Source: JAVBSX01 sp051660685 (lineage in GTDB: Bacteria; Planctomycetota; Planctomycetia; Pirellulales; Thermoguttaceae). From it: 64,000 nt of DNA. The translations under genes and the position numbers were made by a program. This document shows positions 18,282-27,271 of this stretch, piece after piece (positions within the stretch are counted from its first letter, which is position 1; each line of letters begins with the position of its first letter). The stretch covers positions 13,589 through 77,588 of the forward strand of contig JBOFQB010000098.1 of NCBI GenBank assembly GCA_051660685.1, given 5' to 3'. The notes under the pieces are model-generated. The model did no database searches. It was not told the origin of the DNA and was given only the letters and a program-made list of their open reading frames with translations.

Positions 18282-18350
18282 TCAAATCGGCGAATACAAA
18301 AATTTGGGGAATACAAAAAAGAAGGGGGCGAGGAATGAAGAGGAGAGAAA

Positions 18351-18902
18351 ATGACTGATTATCGCGCAAAATTGTTGGTTGCAGCCCCTTCTTTGAGCGA
18401 TCCCCAGTTCCGACATGCGGTCGTGTTGGTCCTGTATGGTTCCGACGAAGAAGCATTTGGTTTGGTTTTGAATCGAGAGTCGGACAAACGTGTTGCTGAA
18501 ATCTGGCAGAGTCTTTACGGTCAGGAATGTGCAGCGCAACAGCATTTATTTGTTGGAGGACCGGTTTTGGGACCAATGATTGCACTCCATACGAATCGGA
18601 CGATTGCGGATGCAGAAATCACGACGGGTCTTTATTTTTCAACCGATAAGGACGCGATTGACGAATTGGTTGCCAATCCACTTCAGCCGTTTCGGTTATA
18701 CATTGGCGGAGCTGGTTGGGGCAAGAATCAGCTCGCCGAAGAAATCAATCAGGGAGCTTGGTATGTTTTGCCGGGCAAAATGGGGGATGTGTTTGAAGAC
18801 CCGACTGAAATCTGGCGGAAATCACTTGCTCGGGCCGGACATGGTTTTTTGGCAAACATGTTACATCGAAAAAATCTTTCTGATGATCCTATGATGAACT
18901 GA
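18351..18902 (+). CDS. YqgE/AlgH family protein (UPF0301)
   Basis: 183 residues, the usual family size. AGGAGAG lies just before the ATG. Conserved blocks are seen: KLLVAAPSLSDPQF near the start, FGLVLNR, HLFVGGPVLGPM, and YIGGAGWGKNQLAEEI with GAWYVLPG. The family has a compact alpha/beta fold and is widespread; AlgH was linked to alginate regulation in Pseudomonas, but no biochemical activity is settled. The gene lies 69 nt after proA and may be co-transcribed with it. Confidence 0.9.
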   Translation: MTDYRAKLLVAAPSLSDPQFRHAVVLVLYGSDEEAFGLVLNRESDKRVAEIWQSLYGQECAAQQHLFVGGPVLGPMIALHTNRTIADAEITTGLYFSTDKDAIDELVANPLQPFRLYIGGAGWGKNQLAEEINQGAWYVLPGKMGDVFEDPTEIWRKSLARAGHGFLANMLHRKNLSDDPMMN

Positions 18903-19159
18903 AAAGGCAGAATTTTTGTGTCGATTCTGTCGATCTTGTGACAAATTCCAGAAAAAAACGCAATTTTTTAACGTTATTTTTAGAAAAACCGTTTTTTTGG
19001 TTGCAATTTTCATGGAAATACCCGGATTTCACTTGACATCCAGTTTCGGTAATGCTAGAATGGGTTAAATGTTGCGATTGGAAATGCGTTTGCAACCTCT
19101 TGGTTGCACCTGTTTTCTTTCGCCCCTTCCTTTTTTGTTTCTTTTGATTGGAAAATAAC
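18903..19159 (+). other. leader and promoter region of the second H1-like gene
   Basis: The region contains the promoter at 19033-19061 and, in the transcribed leader, a 7-bp stem-loop at 19091-19108 (TGCAACC-TCTT-GGTTGCA). The rest is AT-rich without a gene. Confidence 0.6.
19033..19061 (+). promoter_or_regulatory. sigma70-type promoter of the RHH/H1-like gene
   Basis: A perfect TTGACA (19033-19038) and TAGAAT (19056-19061) are separated by 17 nt. Transcription would start near 19068, about 90 nt before the ATG at 19160. Confidence 0.82.
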
Positions 19160-19501
19160 ATGCCCAAAAAATCAGCTCCCAAAAAAGTCGCCAAACCTGT
19201 TAGCGCAGCCAAATCGGCCAAAATCGTGAAAAAAGCGACACCTAAAACAGCATCCAAAACGGCATCTGCTTCAAAAGTGGTTCCCGCTCTGAAAACGGTT
19301 CCTGCACCCAAAAGCGTTCCTGCTTCAAAAAAATCGGCTCAAGCGGTCAAGCAATCCGTTGCAAGTCGGGCCGGACGACCTAAAGGAACCGGGAAATACG
19401 GTTGTGACACGAAAGTCGTTCGCGTTCCCGTTCATCTCGTTACTGAGATTCACACGTTTATTGTTAAGAAAATCAAAACCGAGCAAAAAGCAGGAAAATA
19501 G
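19160..19501 (+). CDS. H1-like basic protein with C-terminal AT-hook and ribbon-helix-helix-like segment
   Basis: 113 residues from the ATG at 19160 (MPKKSAPKKVAK). A TTG start 12 nt upstream is possible but less likely. Residues 1-70 are a disordered Lys/Ala/Ser/Pro-rich tail (KKxAxK, PAPKSVPASKK). At 72-81 lies an AT-hook core (GRPKGTGKYG). Residues 82-106 (CDTKVVRVPVHLVTEIHTFIVKKIK) resemble the strand-helix start of CopG-type ribbon-helix-helix proteins. It therefore probably binds DNA in two ways, by charge and by minor-groove contact. It differs from the purely repetitive H1-like protein at 3219. It has its own strong promoter. Confidence 0.8.
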   Translation: MPKKSAPKKVAKPVSAAKSAKIVKKATPKTASKTASASKVVPALKTVPAPKSVPASKKSAQAVKQSVASRAGRPKGTGKYGCDTKVVRVPVHLVTEIHTFIVKKIKTEQKAGK

Positions 19502-19560
19502 TGCCCGCTTTGTTTAAGCAAGAACGGTCCAAAGTCGTTTAGTACCCCAATTCATTCGAC

Positions 19561-19591
19561 AAAGATGTCGGGACGTTTTTCCGGCATCTTT
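19561..19591 (+). terminator. stem-loop after the RHH/H1-like gene
   Basis: AAAGATGTCGG (19561-19571) pairs with CCGGCATCTTT (19581-19591) through 11 bp, one of them G-U, around a 9-nt loop containing TTTTT. No clean T run follows, so termination is possible but not certain. Confidence 0.5.
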
Positions 19592-19706
19592 GTTGGTCGT
19601 TGTGAAAATCAGGTGTTGTGAAAACCAAGATTCCTCAATCAGGGGTTTCAAAATCGCGGGGTTCCTCAAGATCGACAGTGCAGTATGAAGAAAATTACGA
19701 CGAAAA

Positions 19707-20204
19707 TTACGATGTCGGGACGTTCGGTTCGTGAACGTCATTTGAGGTACTGCGCTGTATGACTTCACGAAGGAGTTCACGCGACGATTCAACAACGCAG
19801 TTTTCTAGGATTCGTCCGAACACATAACCGAGACAGGCAAAAACGCACATGAGAGAACACGTCTGAGATAAGATCAAATCAGGCGTTTTTCTTTCGGACA
19901 AACCGAGGAGAATACTCAGAATCATCACCAAAAGGGTCAGAAAAACCGTACATGTTAACGCAAGTGTCTTGGGACGATCTTTTTTAGATTCCGGTCGTGT
20001 TTTACGCTCAAATTTTTTCCGTTCCCGTTCAATCCAAAGACGGAGCAGGACAGGATCGGTCGTTTGCGGAATTGAAACCGTTTTCAGGAATGATTCAAAA
20101 CCATTTTCCTGACTTTCTTGATTTTTCCCAAACAACGCATTTTTCCCATTTTTGTGTTGGGGTTGTTCCTCTTGACCGGATTCATTGATCTCTTGGTCGC
20201 TCAC
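19707..20204 (-). CDS. small two-helix membrane protein of unknown function
   Basis: 165 residues if started at the GTG at 20204, which has AAGGAG 8 nt upstream. The longer TTG-started reading has no ribosome binding site of its own. The first about 90 residues are hydrophilic (Gln/Glu/Lys-rich). Two hydrophobic segments follow, at about 93-111 (LALTCTVFLTLLVMILSIL) and about 122-140 (SQTCSLMCVFACLGYVFG), then a short charged tail. It is probably an inner-membrane protein with its N-terminal domain in the cytoplasm. The gene lies 140 nt downstream of the glycosyltransferase gene on the same strand. No family recognised. Confidence 0.65.
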   Translation of the reverse strand: MSDQEINESGQEEQPQHKNGKNALFGKNQESQENGFESFLKTVSIPQTTDPVLLRLWIERERKKFERKTRPESKKDRPKTLALTCTVFLTLLVMILSILLGLSERKTPDLILSQTCSLMCVFACLGYVFGRILENCVVESSRELLREVIQRSTSNDVHEPNVPTS

Positions 20205-20344
20205 TACGTTTTCTCCTTGAACCAACGGGTTGTGTGTAACCTGCTCTCAGAGTAATCGGTCGTTATAATCGGAAAAGTTTAGCTATATTTTCTTTTTTGA
20301 AGGAGCTGTACACAAGGACATTTTACCTTTATGTCCTATTTTGT

Positions 20345-21070
20345 TTATTCAATCCAATTTTCAGCGATCCAGGGAGTTGGTCGGACGACACGAGTTCCGA
20401 ATTTGCCGATCCAACCATCTCGGGCAGAATCAGGGTTTGGATTTCCGTGAAAGACAACAATTTTGGCGTCTTGCGGTTTTTTAGGGGTCAACAAATAGTT
20501 TATTGGAAAGGGCTGCATACAATGTCGTTTGAAACTCCGACACCAACTGTCCGGCCAATACTCTAAAATTCCTTTAGAATGGACAAAATGGGAGAGATAG
20601 GCCTGTTCATTTCGGTGTTGACGACGGACTTCTTCACCATGTTGAAGGAAGTGGTCCAGAATATCTGGGTGTTTACCTATTTCAAATCGAAAGACAGAGG
20701 AATTGCCAATTACCTTGTCCTTGAACCCCCATTCATGAACAATGAGAAACTCTCCCGGTTGAGTGAAAAAAGGTTCCAGATCGTCCAAAATGAGGACATC
20801 GAGATCGAGAAATAAAGCCCGACCTTGCAGATCAGCCAATTGTCGTTGAAAAAGGGTCAGTTTTCTCCAACCGCGTTCAGGAAGATGTTCGGGCAAATTC
20901 AGTTCCGGCAAAGGTCGGACATCAATACCGGGGTTCAATCCCTCTCCATTTTCCGTGAAACAGACAAAACGATAAGGAGTTTTCAGATGACGTCGGACCA
21001 TTCCGGCGAGAGTATTGACGTAATTGGGGCCGAATTTGGAGCCCCATTTCATGCAGATAATGTTGTCCAT
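20345..21070 (-). CDS. glycosyltransferase-like protein
   Basis: 241 residues from the ATG at 21070 (MDNIICMKWGSKFGP), which has GAGG close upstream. The N-terminus IICMKWGSKFGPNYVN, the middle ALFLDLDVLILDDLEPFF (with a DxD metal/nucleotide-sugar motif) and HGNPNP near the C-terminus match small GT-A-fold glycosyltransferases related to GT8. It would transfer a sugar from a nucleotide donor to a surface glycan or lipid; donor and acceptor cannot be told. There is no signal or membrane segment, so it acts in the cytoplasm. No other glycan genes lie nearby. Confidence 0.8.
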   Translation of the reverse strand: MDNIICMKWGSKFGPNYVNTLAGMVRRHLKTPYRFVCFTENGEGLNPGIDVRPLPELNLPEHLPERGWRKLTLFQRQLADLQGRALFLDLDVLILDDLEPFFTQPGEFLIVHEWGFKDKVIGNSSVFRFEIGKHPDILDHFLQHGEEVRRQHRNEQAYLSHFVHSKGILEYWPDSWCRSFKRHCMQPFPINYLLTPKKPQDAKIVVFHGNPNPDSARDGWIGKFGTRVVRPTPWIAENWIE

Positions 21071-21236
21071 AACCTCAAACAGAGTTATAATGTTGTTCCG
21101 ATTGATACTCAAACCGGTTCGATTGATCTTCAGACCCGTTCAAAAGGGAACGAGTTTAGATTTTAATGGATGATTTTTGAGCACGACAGAAAAGGGCATT
21201 ATATCGTGAGGACTGAAGTTTGCAACAATTACGGGA

Positions 21237-22673
21237 ATGATGATGAAATATTTTACAGAAGTGTTTGAAGCGATTGCCAGAATTGAAGAACCGGAAGAAC
21301 GGGCAAGTCAACATTTGCAGACGGTCAGGTCGTATTTTGAAGCGGGATACACAGAAGGACTTTCTGTCCTGTTAGACGAATCTCTTCAGTTGATACATTC
21401 GTTGCGTGATCCGCGACAAAAACTGTTTCTCTTGCGAAAAATGGGACAAAATTTGGCTTCCATGTTTCGATTTGAAGCGGCTTTATATCGATTGAGTGAA
21501 ATGGACCAATTGCAACTTGATCCGGCTGTATTGAAGTCAGATCGGTTTTTGGAAGATTTGGACGAACAGAAGAATGCGTTACTTGCGTGTATTGCAAAGG
21601 AGCAGGTTCAGTCGGGTTTGTTGGAAGAAGCGTTGAAAACAGCTGAACAGATCAGTGATTTGGACGATTATGAGCAAACTCTTATTGAGATTGCCCGACG
21701 TGAAGACCGGCTTGACTGTCTTGCCCGAATTGGCGAATTGCTTGAGAATCCTGAAAACCTTTTCATTATCTGGGACCATACAGCCTGTTTAGAGCATTTG
21801 GCGGGAAATGTGGAAGAAGCGGAAAAGGCAATTAACAAGGCATTTGAAATTGCGACTCGGGAGATTACAGACATTTCCAAACGCGATGTTGCGTTGCTCC
21901 AGATTGCCAAGTATCATCTATTTTGGCAGAGTCCTGTTGAAATTTGGGAAAACCTTTTTACTCGGATTCAACAACCGCAAGAGCGTTGTACAGCCCAAGT
22001 TACTTATGCTCTTTATCATTTTGATCGTAATGAAATGGAACGTACACACCTTGCACTCGATAAAGCAACCCGGGAAGTTGACAAAATCAAGGACGTTTCG
22101 CAACAAATTGCCGTTTGTAAAGCATTAGGTCAGGCATTTGCTCATTGTCGTGACCCTGAGAATTCCAAACGCTATTTTAATGCCGGAATCCGAATTGCAT
22201 CACGCGAGTCCAACGCCTATTCACAAATTCGTTTTCTGAGCGAATTGGCCGAATCAATGAACGATTCGGGTTTTCACAAAAATGCGTTGAAGATACTCCA
22301 ACAAGTCATAAACGTTGCTGAGTCTGTTGAGAATCTTTACCTGCGATGTTACTATTTACGCGAAATTGTTGAACAAATGGTCCGCAACCATTTTGTGGAT
22401 GAAGCCCTTGCGCTGATTGAGAAAATGGATGAAACGGCAGTCGCCGATTTTGAGGATGATTCCGTCATTTCGGCGTCCGAACAACATTTTGCGTTGCTGC
22501 ATCAAAAAAGTTTGATGTTCTCGCAAACAGCTCGACAGTTGCGAGAAATGGGAGAGACAGAAGACATCTATTCTCCGTTAATGAAGAATGCGTTTGAATT
22601 GGCCCGAAAGATTGGCGATCCAATTATTCGAGCGGAATCAATCCGCAAAATCGCCGAACTCGAACACTGTTAA
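21237..22673 (+). CDS. alpha-helical repeat protein (TPR/HEAT-like), unknown function
   Basis: 478 residues, all helical, with repeated units of about 35-45 residues: for example CKALGQAFAHCRDPENSKRY, FLSELAESMNDSGFHKNALK and LREIVEQMVRNHFVDEALAL. These resemble bacterial TPR-like solenoids used as protein-binding scaffolds. Three ATG codons stand in tandem at the start, so the exact one is unsure. There is no signal peptide. The HzsA-like gene starts only 17 nt downstream, so the two are probably one transcript, but one product is cytoplasmic and the other exported, so a direct complex is not implied. Confidence 0.75.
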   Translation: MMMKYFTEVFEAIARIEEPEERASQHLQTVRSYFEAGYTEGLSVLLDESLQLIHSLRDPRQKLFLLRKMGQNLASMFRFEAALYRLSEMDQLQLDPAVLKSDRFLEDLDEQKNALLACIAKEQVQSGLLEEALKTAEQISDLDDYEQTLIEIARREDRLDCLARIGELLENPENLFIIWDHTACLEHLAGNVEEAEKAINKAFEIATREITDISKRDVALLQIAKYHLFWQSPVEIWENLFTRIQQPQERCTAQVTYALYHFDRNEMERTHLALDKATREVDKIKDVSQQIAVCKALGQAFAHCRDPENSKRYFNAGIRIASRESNAYSQIRFLSELAESMNDSGFHKNALKILQQVINVAESVENLYLRCYYLREIVEQMVRNHFVDEALALIEKMDETAVADFEDDSVISASEQHFALLHQKSLMFSQTARQLREMGETEDIYSPLMKNAFELARKIGDPIIRAESIRKIAELEHC

Positions 22674-22690
22674 CCAACTGTACTATTCAG

Positions 22691-25600
22691 ATGAAAAGAA
22701 TTATTGACTTCGTTTGCACCTTTTTCTTCTGTGTCTCGTTCTTGGTTTTTTTTGGCGTCACACTCATTGCCGAGGAGCCGGAAAATCTTGCTCAGAAAGC
22801 AAAAGTGTCGGCCAATTCCGAGTACAACGATCAGTACAAGGCGGAATTTGCGGTTGACGGGATCATTCCCGGCGAAGGAAGCGGGGCAGGTGATCTTGCT
22901 CACAGTTGGTGTGTGAACAATGAAATTGCGAACAATTACGGCGAATTCATTTTACGTTGGAACCGACCGATTGAGGTTGCTGAAATCGTTTATTGGGGAC
23001 GAACATCATTCTTTGTTTCCGAGTGTTGGAAAGATTATGAAGTGTATTTGGACAATCAGAGAGACCCGGTTGTAACCGGTCAATTCAAGATGGAATCGGG
23101 ACCTCAACCGATTAGGATTCCGAAACAGCGGGTTCGTCGAATTCGACTGGTCTTCAAAAATTCGTATGGAGGACCGAATCCGGGCGCAGCCGAAATCATG
23201 GTCTTTGCCCGAAATTTGACACAAGTGGAGTTAAAACGATTTGGCGGAACCGTTCAATCCCCCAACATCAGCGAATTGGGGTTGGAACAACAACGGTTTC
23301 TTCTTAACGGTCTGGAAAAATTCATTGTCCTAAAACGACATGAAATCGAAGCATCTCATGTTTACACCTATCATTATGAAGGTTTCAAACCGGGAGGAGG
23401 TCTTTATCTGTTCGACTCTCAGGAGTTGGTGAAAAATCCGGGGTCTGAGGGGATTCCGCTTGTTTTGACCCCCAACGGACAGATTCTCGACGCGGATTTG
23501 TCGTATGATGGAAAAACGATCCTTTTCAGTTGGCGAGAATCACAAGCGGAACCGTATCATCTTTGGAAAATTCAGACAGACGGAACGGGTTTGCAACAGT
23601 TAAGCGAGGGACCTTGGCATGATTATAATGCGTGTTGGTTGCCGGACGGACAGATTGCGTTTTTGAGTAGTCGATCCCCCCAATTCGCCTATTGTTGGAA
23701 TGCCCCGGTCGGTGTTTTACATCGGATGAAACCGGACGGTTCCGATTTGGTTCAACTGTCGGCCAATTATTTGAATGATTTTACTCCGACGGTTTTGGAG
23801 GACGGGCGTTTGATTTATAGTCGTTGGGAATATGTGGACCGACCGGCGATTCCGATTCAGTCTCTTTGGACAATTCACGCAGACGGAACGAATTTGCAGG
23901 TTTATTTTGGGAATCGGGTTCTTTCTCCTGCAACATTTATGGAAGCGAGACAAATTCCCGGCACAGATCAGGTTGTTTGTACAATGACGGGGCACAACGG
24001 GCCGACTCGGGGTGCTGTTGGAATTCTGGACCGTCGTTTTGGGGTTAATGAACAGGATGCAATTCAGAACATAACCCCGGAAATTCCGGTTGATCGGGTC
24101 AATCGGGGAGATGGTAATTCTTGGTCGAAACAGGTTTATTCCGGTCCCTATCCCCTTGATTCCGAACGGTTTCTCGTTTCAGCGCGGGGTCCGTTGGTGA
24201 TTCGGACCTTTGCCCTTGATGTTGAGGGTGTAAAACCAGAATTGGAAGCGACTCTTCTGTCAAAACCGAATGACGGGATGCAGTATCTTTGTGCAATTCC
24301 TGTTCGTCCCCGACCTGTTCCGATTGTTCCTCACAGTGATATTTTGGCCCGATTGGAGTTAAGCAAAGAGGAACGAGAGCGGGAACAACCGTTTGCGACG
24401 ATTGCAATGCAAGACGTTTATCAAGGGTTGGAACCTGAAGTCGAACGAGGTGAGGTTGCTGCAATTCGGATCGTCCGTGAAATGCAGAAAACAGTCCGAA
24501 TTGAGCCAAATCTCCGTTCATTCGGGTTCCAGTTCCCGACCATCTCTTGCGGGGCAACTTACGCCGGGAAAATGGTGCTCGGAGATGTCCCTGTTGCAGA
24601 AGATGGTTCAGCCTATTTCAAGGTTGGAACCGGCATAACCCGAATTGCAAAAGGATATGGGGACCAACAACTGCGCAGTAATCAAGGGGATGTTCCCGAG
24701 TTGGTTCCAACAACGGGACCGATTTACTTTATTGCGCTCGATAAAGAAGGTCGGGCAATTCAGCGAATGAGGTCCTTCACGCATCTTATGCCCGGCGAAC
24801 GCCAATCCTGTGTCGGTTGTCATGATGAACGACGATCAAGTCCTCCTTCGACGACGAAATTGGCGATTCAAACGGGAAGTGACCCGGTTGAGCCGGTTTT
24901 GCCGGATTGGGCGGACGTTTCAATGCTCGAACCAGATCGGGCCGCTTTTTCCCCCGGTTTCGATTACGTCCGAACTGTCCAACCGGTTTGGAATCAATAC
25001 TGTATTGAATGTCACAATCCGAAAGAATCTCCAAAAGGAATTGATTTAACGGGCGGATTCACGGAATACTTCAACGTTTCCTACGATGTTCTTGCATCTG
25101 AGCAACAAGGACCGGGCGGAAGTCCCTATGTCAGTTGGATTCCAACCTACAACGGTCAGGAACAAAACATTTTGAACATTCGCCCCAAATCATGGGGTTC
25201 TTACAACAGTCCTCTTGCCGAACTGATTCGGTCGGGACACCCGGACGAAAAGGGGAAAAAACGGTTTGAAATGGATGAAGCAAGTCGTCGAAAAGTGTTT
25301 GCTTGGATCGACCTGAATGTTCCGTATTATGCGTCAAGCGAATCCTCACATCCCGAAGTCCTCGGTTGTCGCCGAATTTATCCCGAAAAACTCGACGTCG
25401 TTCTGAACGACATTGGTCAACGTCGTTGCGCCGAATGTCATTCCAACGGAAACGTAGGACGTCGGGATTGGATACGACGGACTCAAAACCAATTCCAGTA
25501 TTCCGAAGAAGATTCGGCGGGAATTGTTCCAAGACGGAATTGGGTCAGAATAACAGAGCCGGAACTGAATCCATTTTTACTTGCCCCGCTTGCCAAATCG

Positions 25601-25771
25601 GCAGGAGGAACGGAAAAATGCGGTCGGGCCGTTTTTTCCGACCGAAACGACCCGGATTACAAGCGGATTCTCGAAACTTTTGGGTCGATTCAGGAATCAT
25701 TGTCGGTCCGTCCCCGAATTGACATGCCAAATGGTGTTCCCGCGCCAGATGTCTGCCGACTCACACATTAG
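22691..25771 (+). CDS. hydrazine-synthase-alpha-like exported multihaem protein
   Basis: 1026 residues. A signal peptide (about 1-27, FFFCVSFLVFFGVTLIAEE) is followed by an F5/8-type or discoidin-like domain (about 33-175). Residues about 225-640 form a propeller-like region with repeats such as LSYDGKTILFSWR, LPDGQIAFLSSRSP and LEDGRLIYSRWEY, matching the hydrazine synthase alpha-subunit middle domain. The C-terminal part has three CxxCH haem-binding motifs: CVGCH at 707-711, CIECH at 771-775 and CAECH at 913-917. In anammox bacteria HzsA joins NO and ammonia with HzsB and HzsC. No HzsB/HzsC or hydrazine dehydrogenase gene lies here, and such relatives occur in planctomycetes that are not anammox. 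A periplasmic c-type cytochrome with unknown substrate is the safe call. Confidence 0.87.
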   Translation: MKRIIDFVCTFFFCVSFLVFFGVTLIAEEPENLAQKAKVSANSEYNDQYKAEFAVDGIIPGEGSGAGDLAHSWCVNNEIANNYGEFILRWNRPIEVAEIVYWGRTSFFVSECWKDYEVYLDNQRDPVVTGQFKMESGPQPIRIPKQRVRRIRLVFKNSYGGPNPGAAEIMVFARNLTQVELKRFGGTVQSPNISELGLEQQRFLLNGLEKFIVLKRHEIEASHVYTYHYEGFKPGGGLYLFDSQELVKNPGSEGIPLVLTPNGQILDADLSYDGKTILFSWRESQAEPYHLWKIQTDGTGLQQLSEGPWHDYNACWLPDGQIAFLSSRSPQFAYCWNAPVGVLHRMKPDGSDLVQLSANYLNDFTPTVLEDGRLIYSRWEYVDRPAIPIQSLWTIHADGTNLQVYFGNRVLSPATFMEARQIPGTDQVVCTMTGHNGPTRGAVGILDRRFGVNEQDAIQNITPEIPVDRVNRGDGNSWSKQVYSGPYPLDSERFLVSARGPLVIRTFALDVEGVKPELEATLLSKPNDGMQYLCAIPVRPRPVPIVPHSDILARLELSKEEREREQPFATIAMQDVYQGLEPEVERGEVAAIRIVREMQKTVRIEPNLRSFGFQFPTISCGATYAGKMVLGDVPVAEDGSAYFKVGTGITRIAKGYGDQQLRSNQGDVPELVPTTGPIYFIALDKEGRAIQRMRSFTHLMPGERQSCVGCHDERRSSPPSTTKLAIQTGSDPVEPVLPDWADVSMLEPDRAAFSPGFDYVRTVQPVWNQYCIECHNPKESPKGIDLTGGFTEYFNVSYDVLASEQQGPGGSPYVSWIPTYNGQEQNILNIRPKSWGSYNSPLAELIRSGHPDEKGKKRFEMDEASRRKVFAWIDLNVPYYASSESSHPEVLGCRRIYPEKLDVVLNDIGQRRCAECHSNGNVGRRDWIRRTQNQFQYSEEDSAGIVPRRNWVRITEPELNPFLLAPLAKSAGGTEKCGRAVFSDRNDPDYKRILETFGSIQESLSVRPRIDMPNGVPAPDVCRLTH

Positions 25772-25777
25772 GACCGG

Positions 25778-25805
25778 GAACGCGGGCATCTTGCCCGCAT
25801 TGTCC
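25778..25805. repeat. GCGGGCA/TGCCCGC hairpin between convergent genes
   Basis: GCGGGCA-TCT-TGCCCGC (25782-25798) is a perfect 7-bp stem between the stops of the HzsA-like and alaC genes. The same element with an A-T pair in place of a G-C pair occurs at 59356-59372, and related sequence lies at 59573-59600. It could end transcription in both directions. Confidence 0.7.
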
Positions 25806-25817
25806 CCCCGACAGGAT

Positions 25818-27065
25818 TCAGGATTGTTTGATCCCAAGTGCTCTTGCAATTTGCCGAATTGCTTGTCGAATCCGATCCTCTTTTTCAACAAGGGCAAGTC
25901 GGAGATAACCTTCTCCGGCCGGGCCGAATGCTGCGCCGGGACTGACAACAACGTCGGCTTCACGGAGCAATTTCATTGCAAAGTCCATTGAATTCATCTG
26001 CAAATCCCAAGGTTCGGGGATTTTCTGCCAAACAAACATGGACGCTTTAGGTCGGACAACGGGCCAACCTAACCGGGTTAGACCGTCACAAAGCACGTCT
26101 CGACGTTTCTGGTAAACCTTTGCCTGTTCGGAAACGGCTGCTTCATGATCTCTCAGAGCAACAATCGCGGCGATCTGAATGGGGGCAAACGTCCCATAAT
26201 CATAATAACTTTTAATCGTCGAGAGAGCACGAATCATTTCCTTGTTTCCACAACAATACCCGACTCTCCAACCCGCCATACTAAATCCCTTGCTCATTGT
26301 ACTCAGTTCGACACCGACTTCGATTGCGCCGGGTGTTGCAAGGAAACTGGGGGTTGTGTAACCCTCAAAGTCAACATCAGCATACGCAATGTCGCTTATG
26401 ACCATAAAACCATATTTTCGGGCCAATTTGACGACATCGACGTAAAACTCCTTTTCGACAACAGTTGCGGTCGGATTATGGGGATAATTGACAATCAACA
26501 GTTTCGGTTTCGGATAAAGATGTTCGCAGGAATAGGCAATGTTTGAGAGCAGTTTCTCGGGATTGGTCACTTCGAGGAGCAATTGGTTAGCACCTGCAAG
26601 AGCGACCGCATACATGTGAGCGGGATAGGAGGGGGCGGGGACGATTGCGGTATCACCTGCTCCGAGCAGGGCGAGACACATGTGAGAAAAACCCTCTTTG
26701 GAACCGAGACAAACGACTGCTTGGGTTTCAGGATCGAGCGAAACATTGTATTTCCGTTGATAACGGAGACAGACTTCGCGTCGAAGTTTGAACATCCCTT
26801 TTGCGTGAGAATAACCGTGTAATTTTGGGTCCCGGGCTGATTCGATCAATTTTTCAATGACAGCATCAGCAGGGGGGTCAGAAGGGCTCCCCATTCCGAG
26901 GTCAATCACGTCTTCTCCCGCTCGACGCTTTGCATACTTTAGGTTGTTCAGTTCCGCAAAGAGATAGGGAGGAAGTCGCTGAACCCGAGAAGAAACGTTA
27001 ATTGTGAATGGTGTCGCGTTTTCAACCGGTTGGTCTTCCCGAACTTCTTCGATAAAGGTGTTCAT
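25818..27065 (-). CDS. alaC: class I/II aminotransferase, AlaC (alanine transaminase) type
   Basis: 415 residues from the ATG at 27065 (MNTFIEEVREDQP); the 19-residue hydrophobic upstream extension is rejected. Close agreement with E. coli AlaC is visible by eye: RVQRLPPYLFAELNNLKYAKRRAGEDVIDLG, HGYSHAKGMFKLRREV, VCLGSKEGFSHM, YPHNPTATVVEKEFY, and the PLP-binding Lys in STMSKGFSMAGWRVGY. The C-terminal RDRIRQAIRQIARAL-like ending also fits. It should transfer the amino group between glutamate and pyruvate to make alanine in the cytoplasm. An LL-diaminopimelate aminotransferase-like role is the main alternative. It is convergent with the HzsA-like gene and has no metabolic neighbours. Confidence 0.9.
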   Translation of the reverse strand: MNTFIEEVREDQPVENATPFTINVSSRVQRLPPYLFAELNNLKYAKRRAGEDVIDLGMGSPSDPPADAVIEKLIESARDPKLHGYSHAKGMFKLRREVCLRYQRKYNVSLDPETQAVVCLGSKEGFSHMCLALLGAGDTAIVPAPSYPAHMYAVALAGANQLLLEVTNPEKLLSNIAYSCEHLYPKPKLLIVNYPHNPTATVVEKEFYVDVVKLARKYGFMVISDIAYADVDFEGYTTPSFLATPGAIEVGVELSTMSKGFSMAGWRVGYCCGNKEMIRALSTIKSYYDYGTFAPIQIAAIVALRDHEAAVSEQAKVYQKRRDVLCDGLTRLGWPVVRPKASMFVWQKIPEPWDLQMNSMDFAMKLLREADVVVSPGAAFGPAGEGYLRLALVEKEDRIRQAIRQIARALGIKQS

Positions 27066-27271
27066 TGATGTAAGCAAAAAAAAGGACCAAAGTGCAATAA
27101 AAACGATGTAGCACCTTAGCAAGCAAAAATACCGGGTCTCAGTCTAGCATAACGATTTTCCCGGTCAATCGGTCTGTCAAGAACAAAGAACGGCAAAAAG
27201 GATTTCAAACGGCTCCCAAAAACGGTTCCAAAAAACAGCCCCAAAAGTAAGCAATCTGAAGAAGCAATTGG

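Noticed and set aside
22691..25771. Evidence for anammox metabolism
   Set aside because: A single HzsA-like protein is not enough; HzsB, HzsC and hydrazine dehydrogenase are not in the window.
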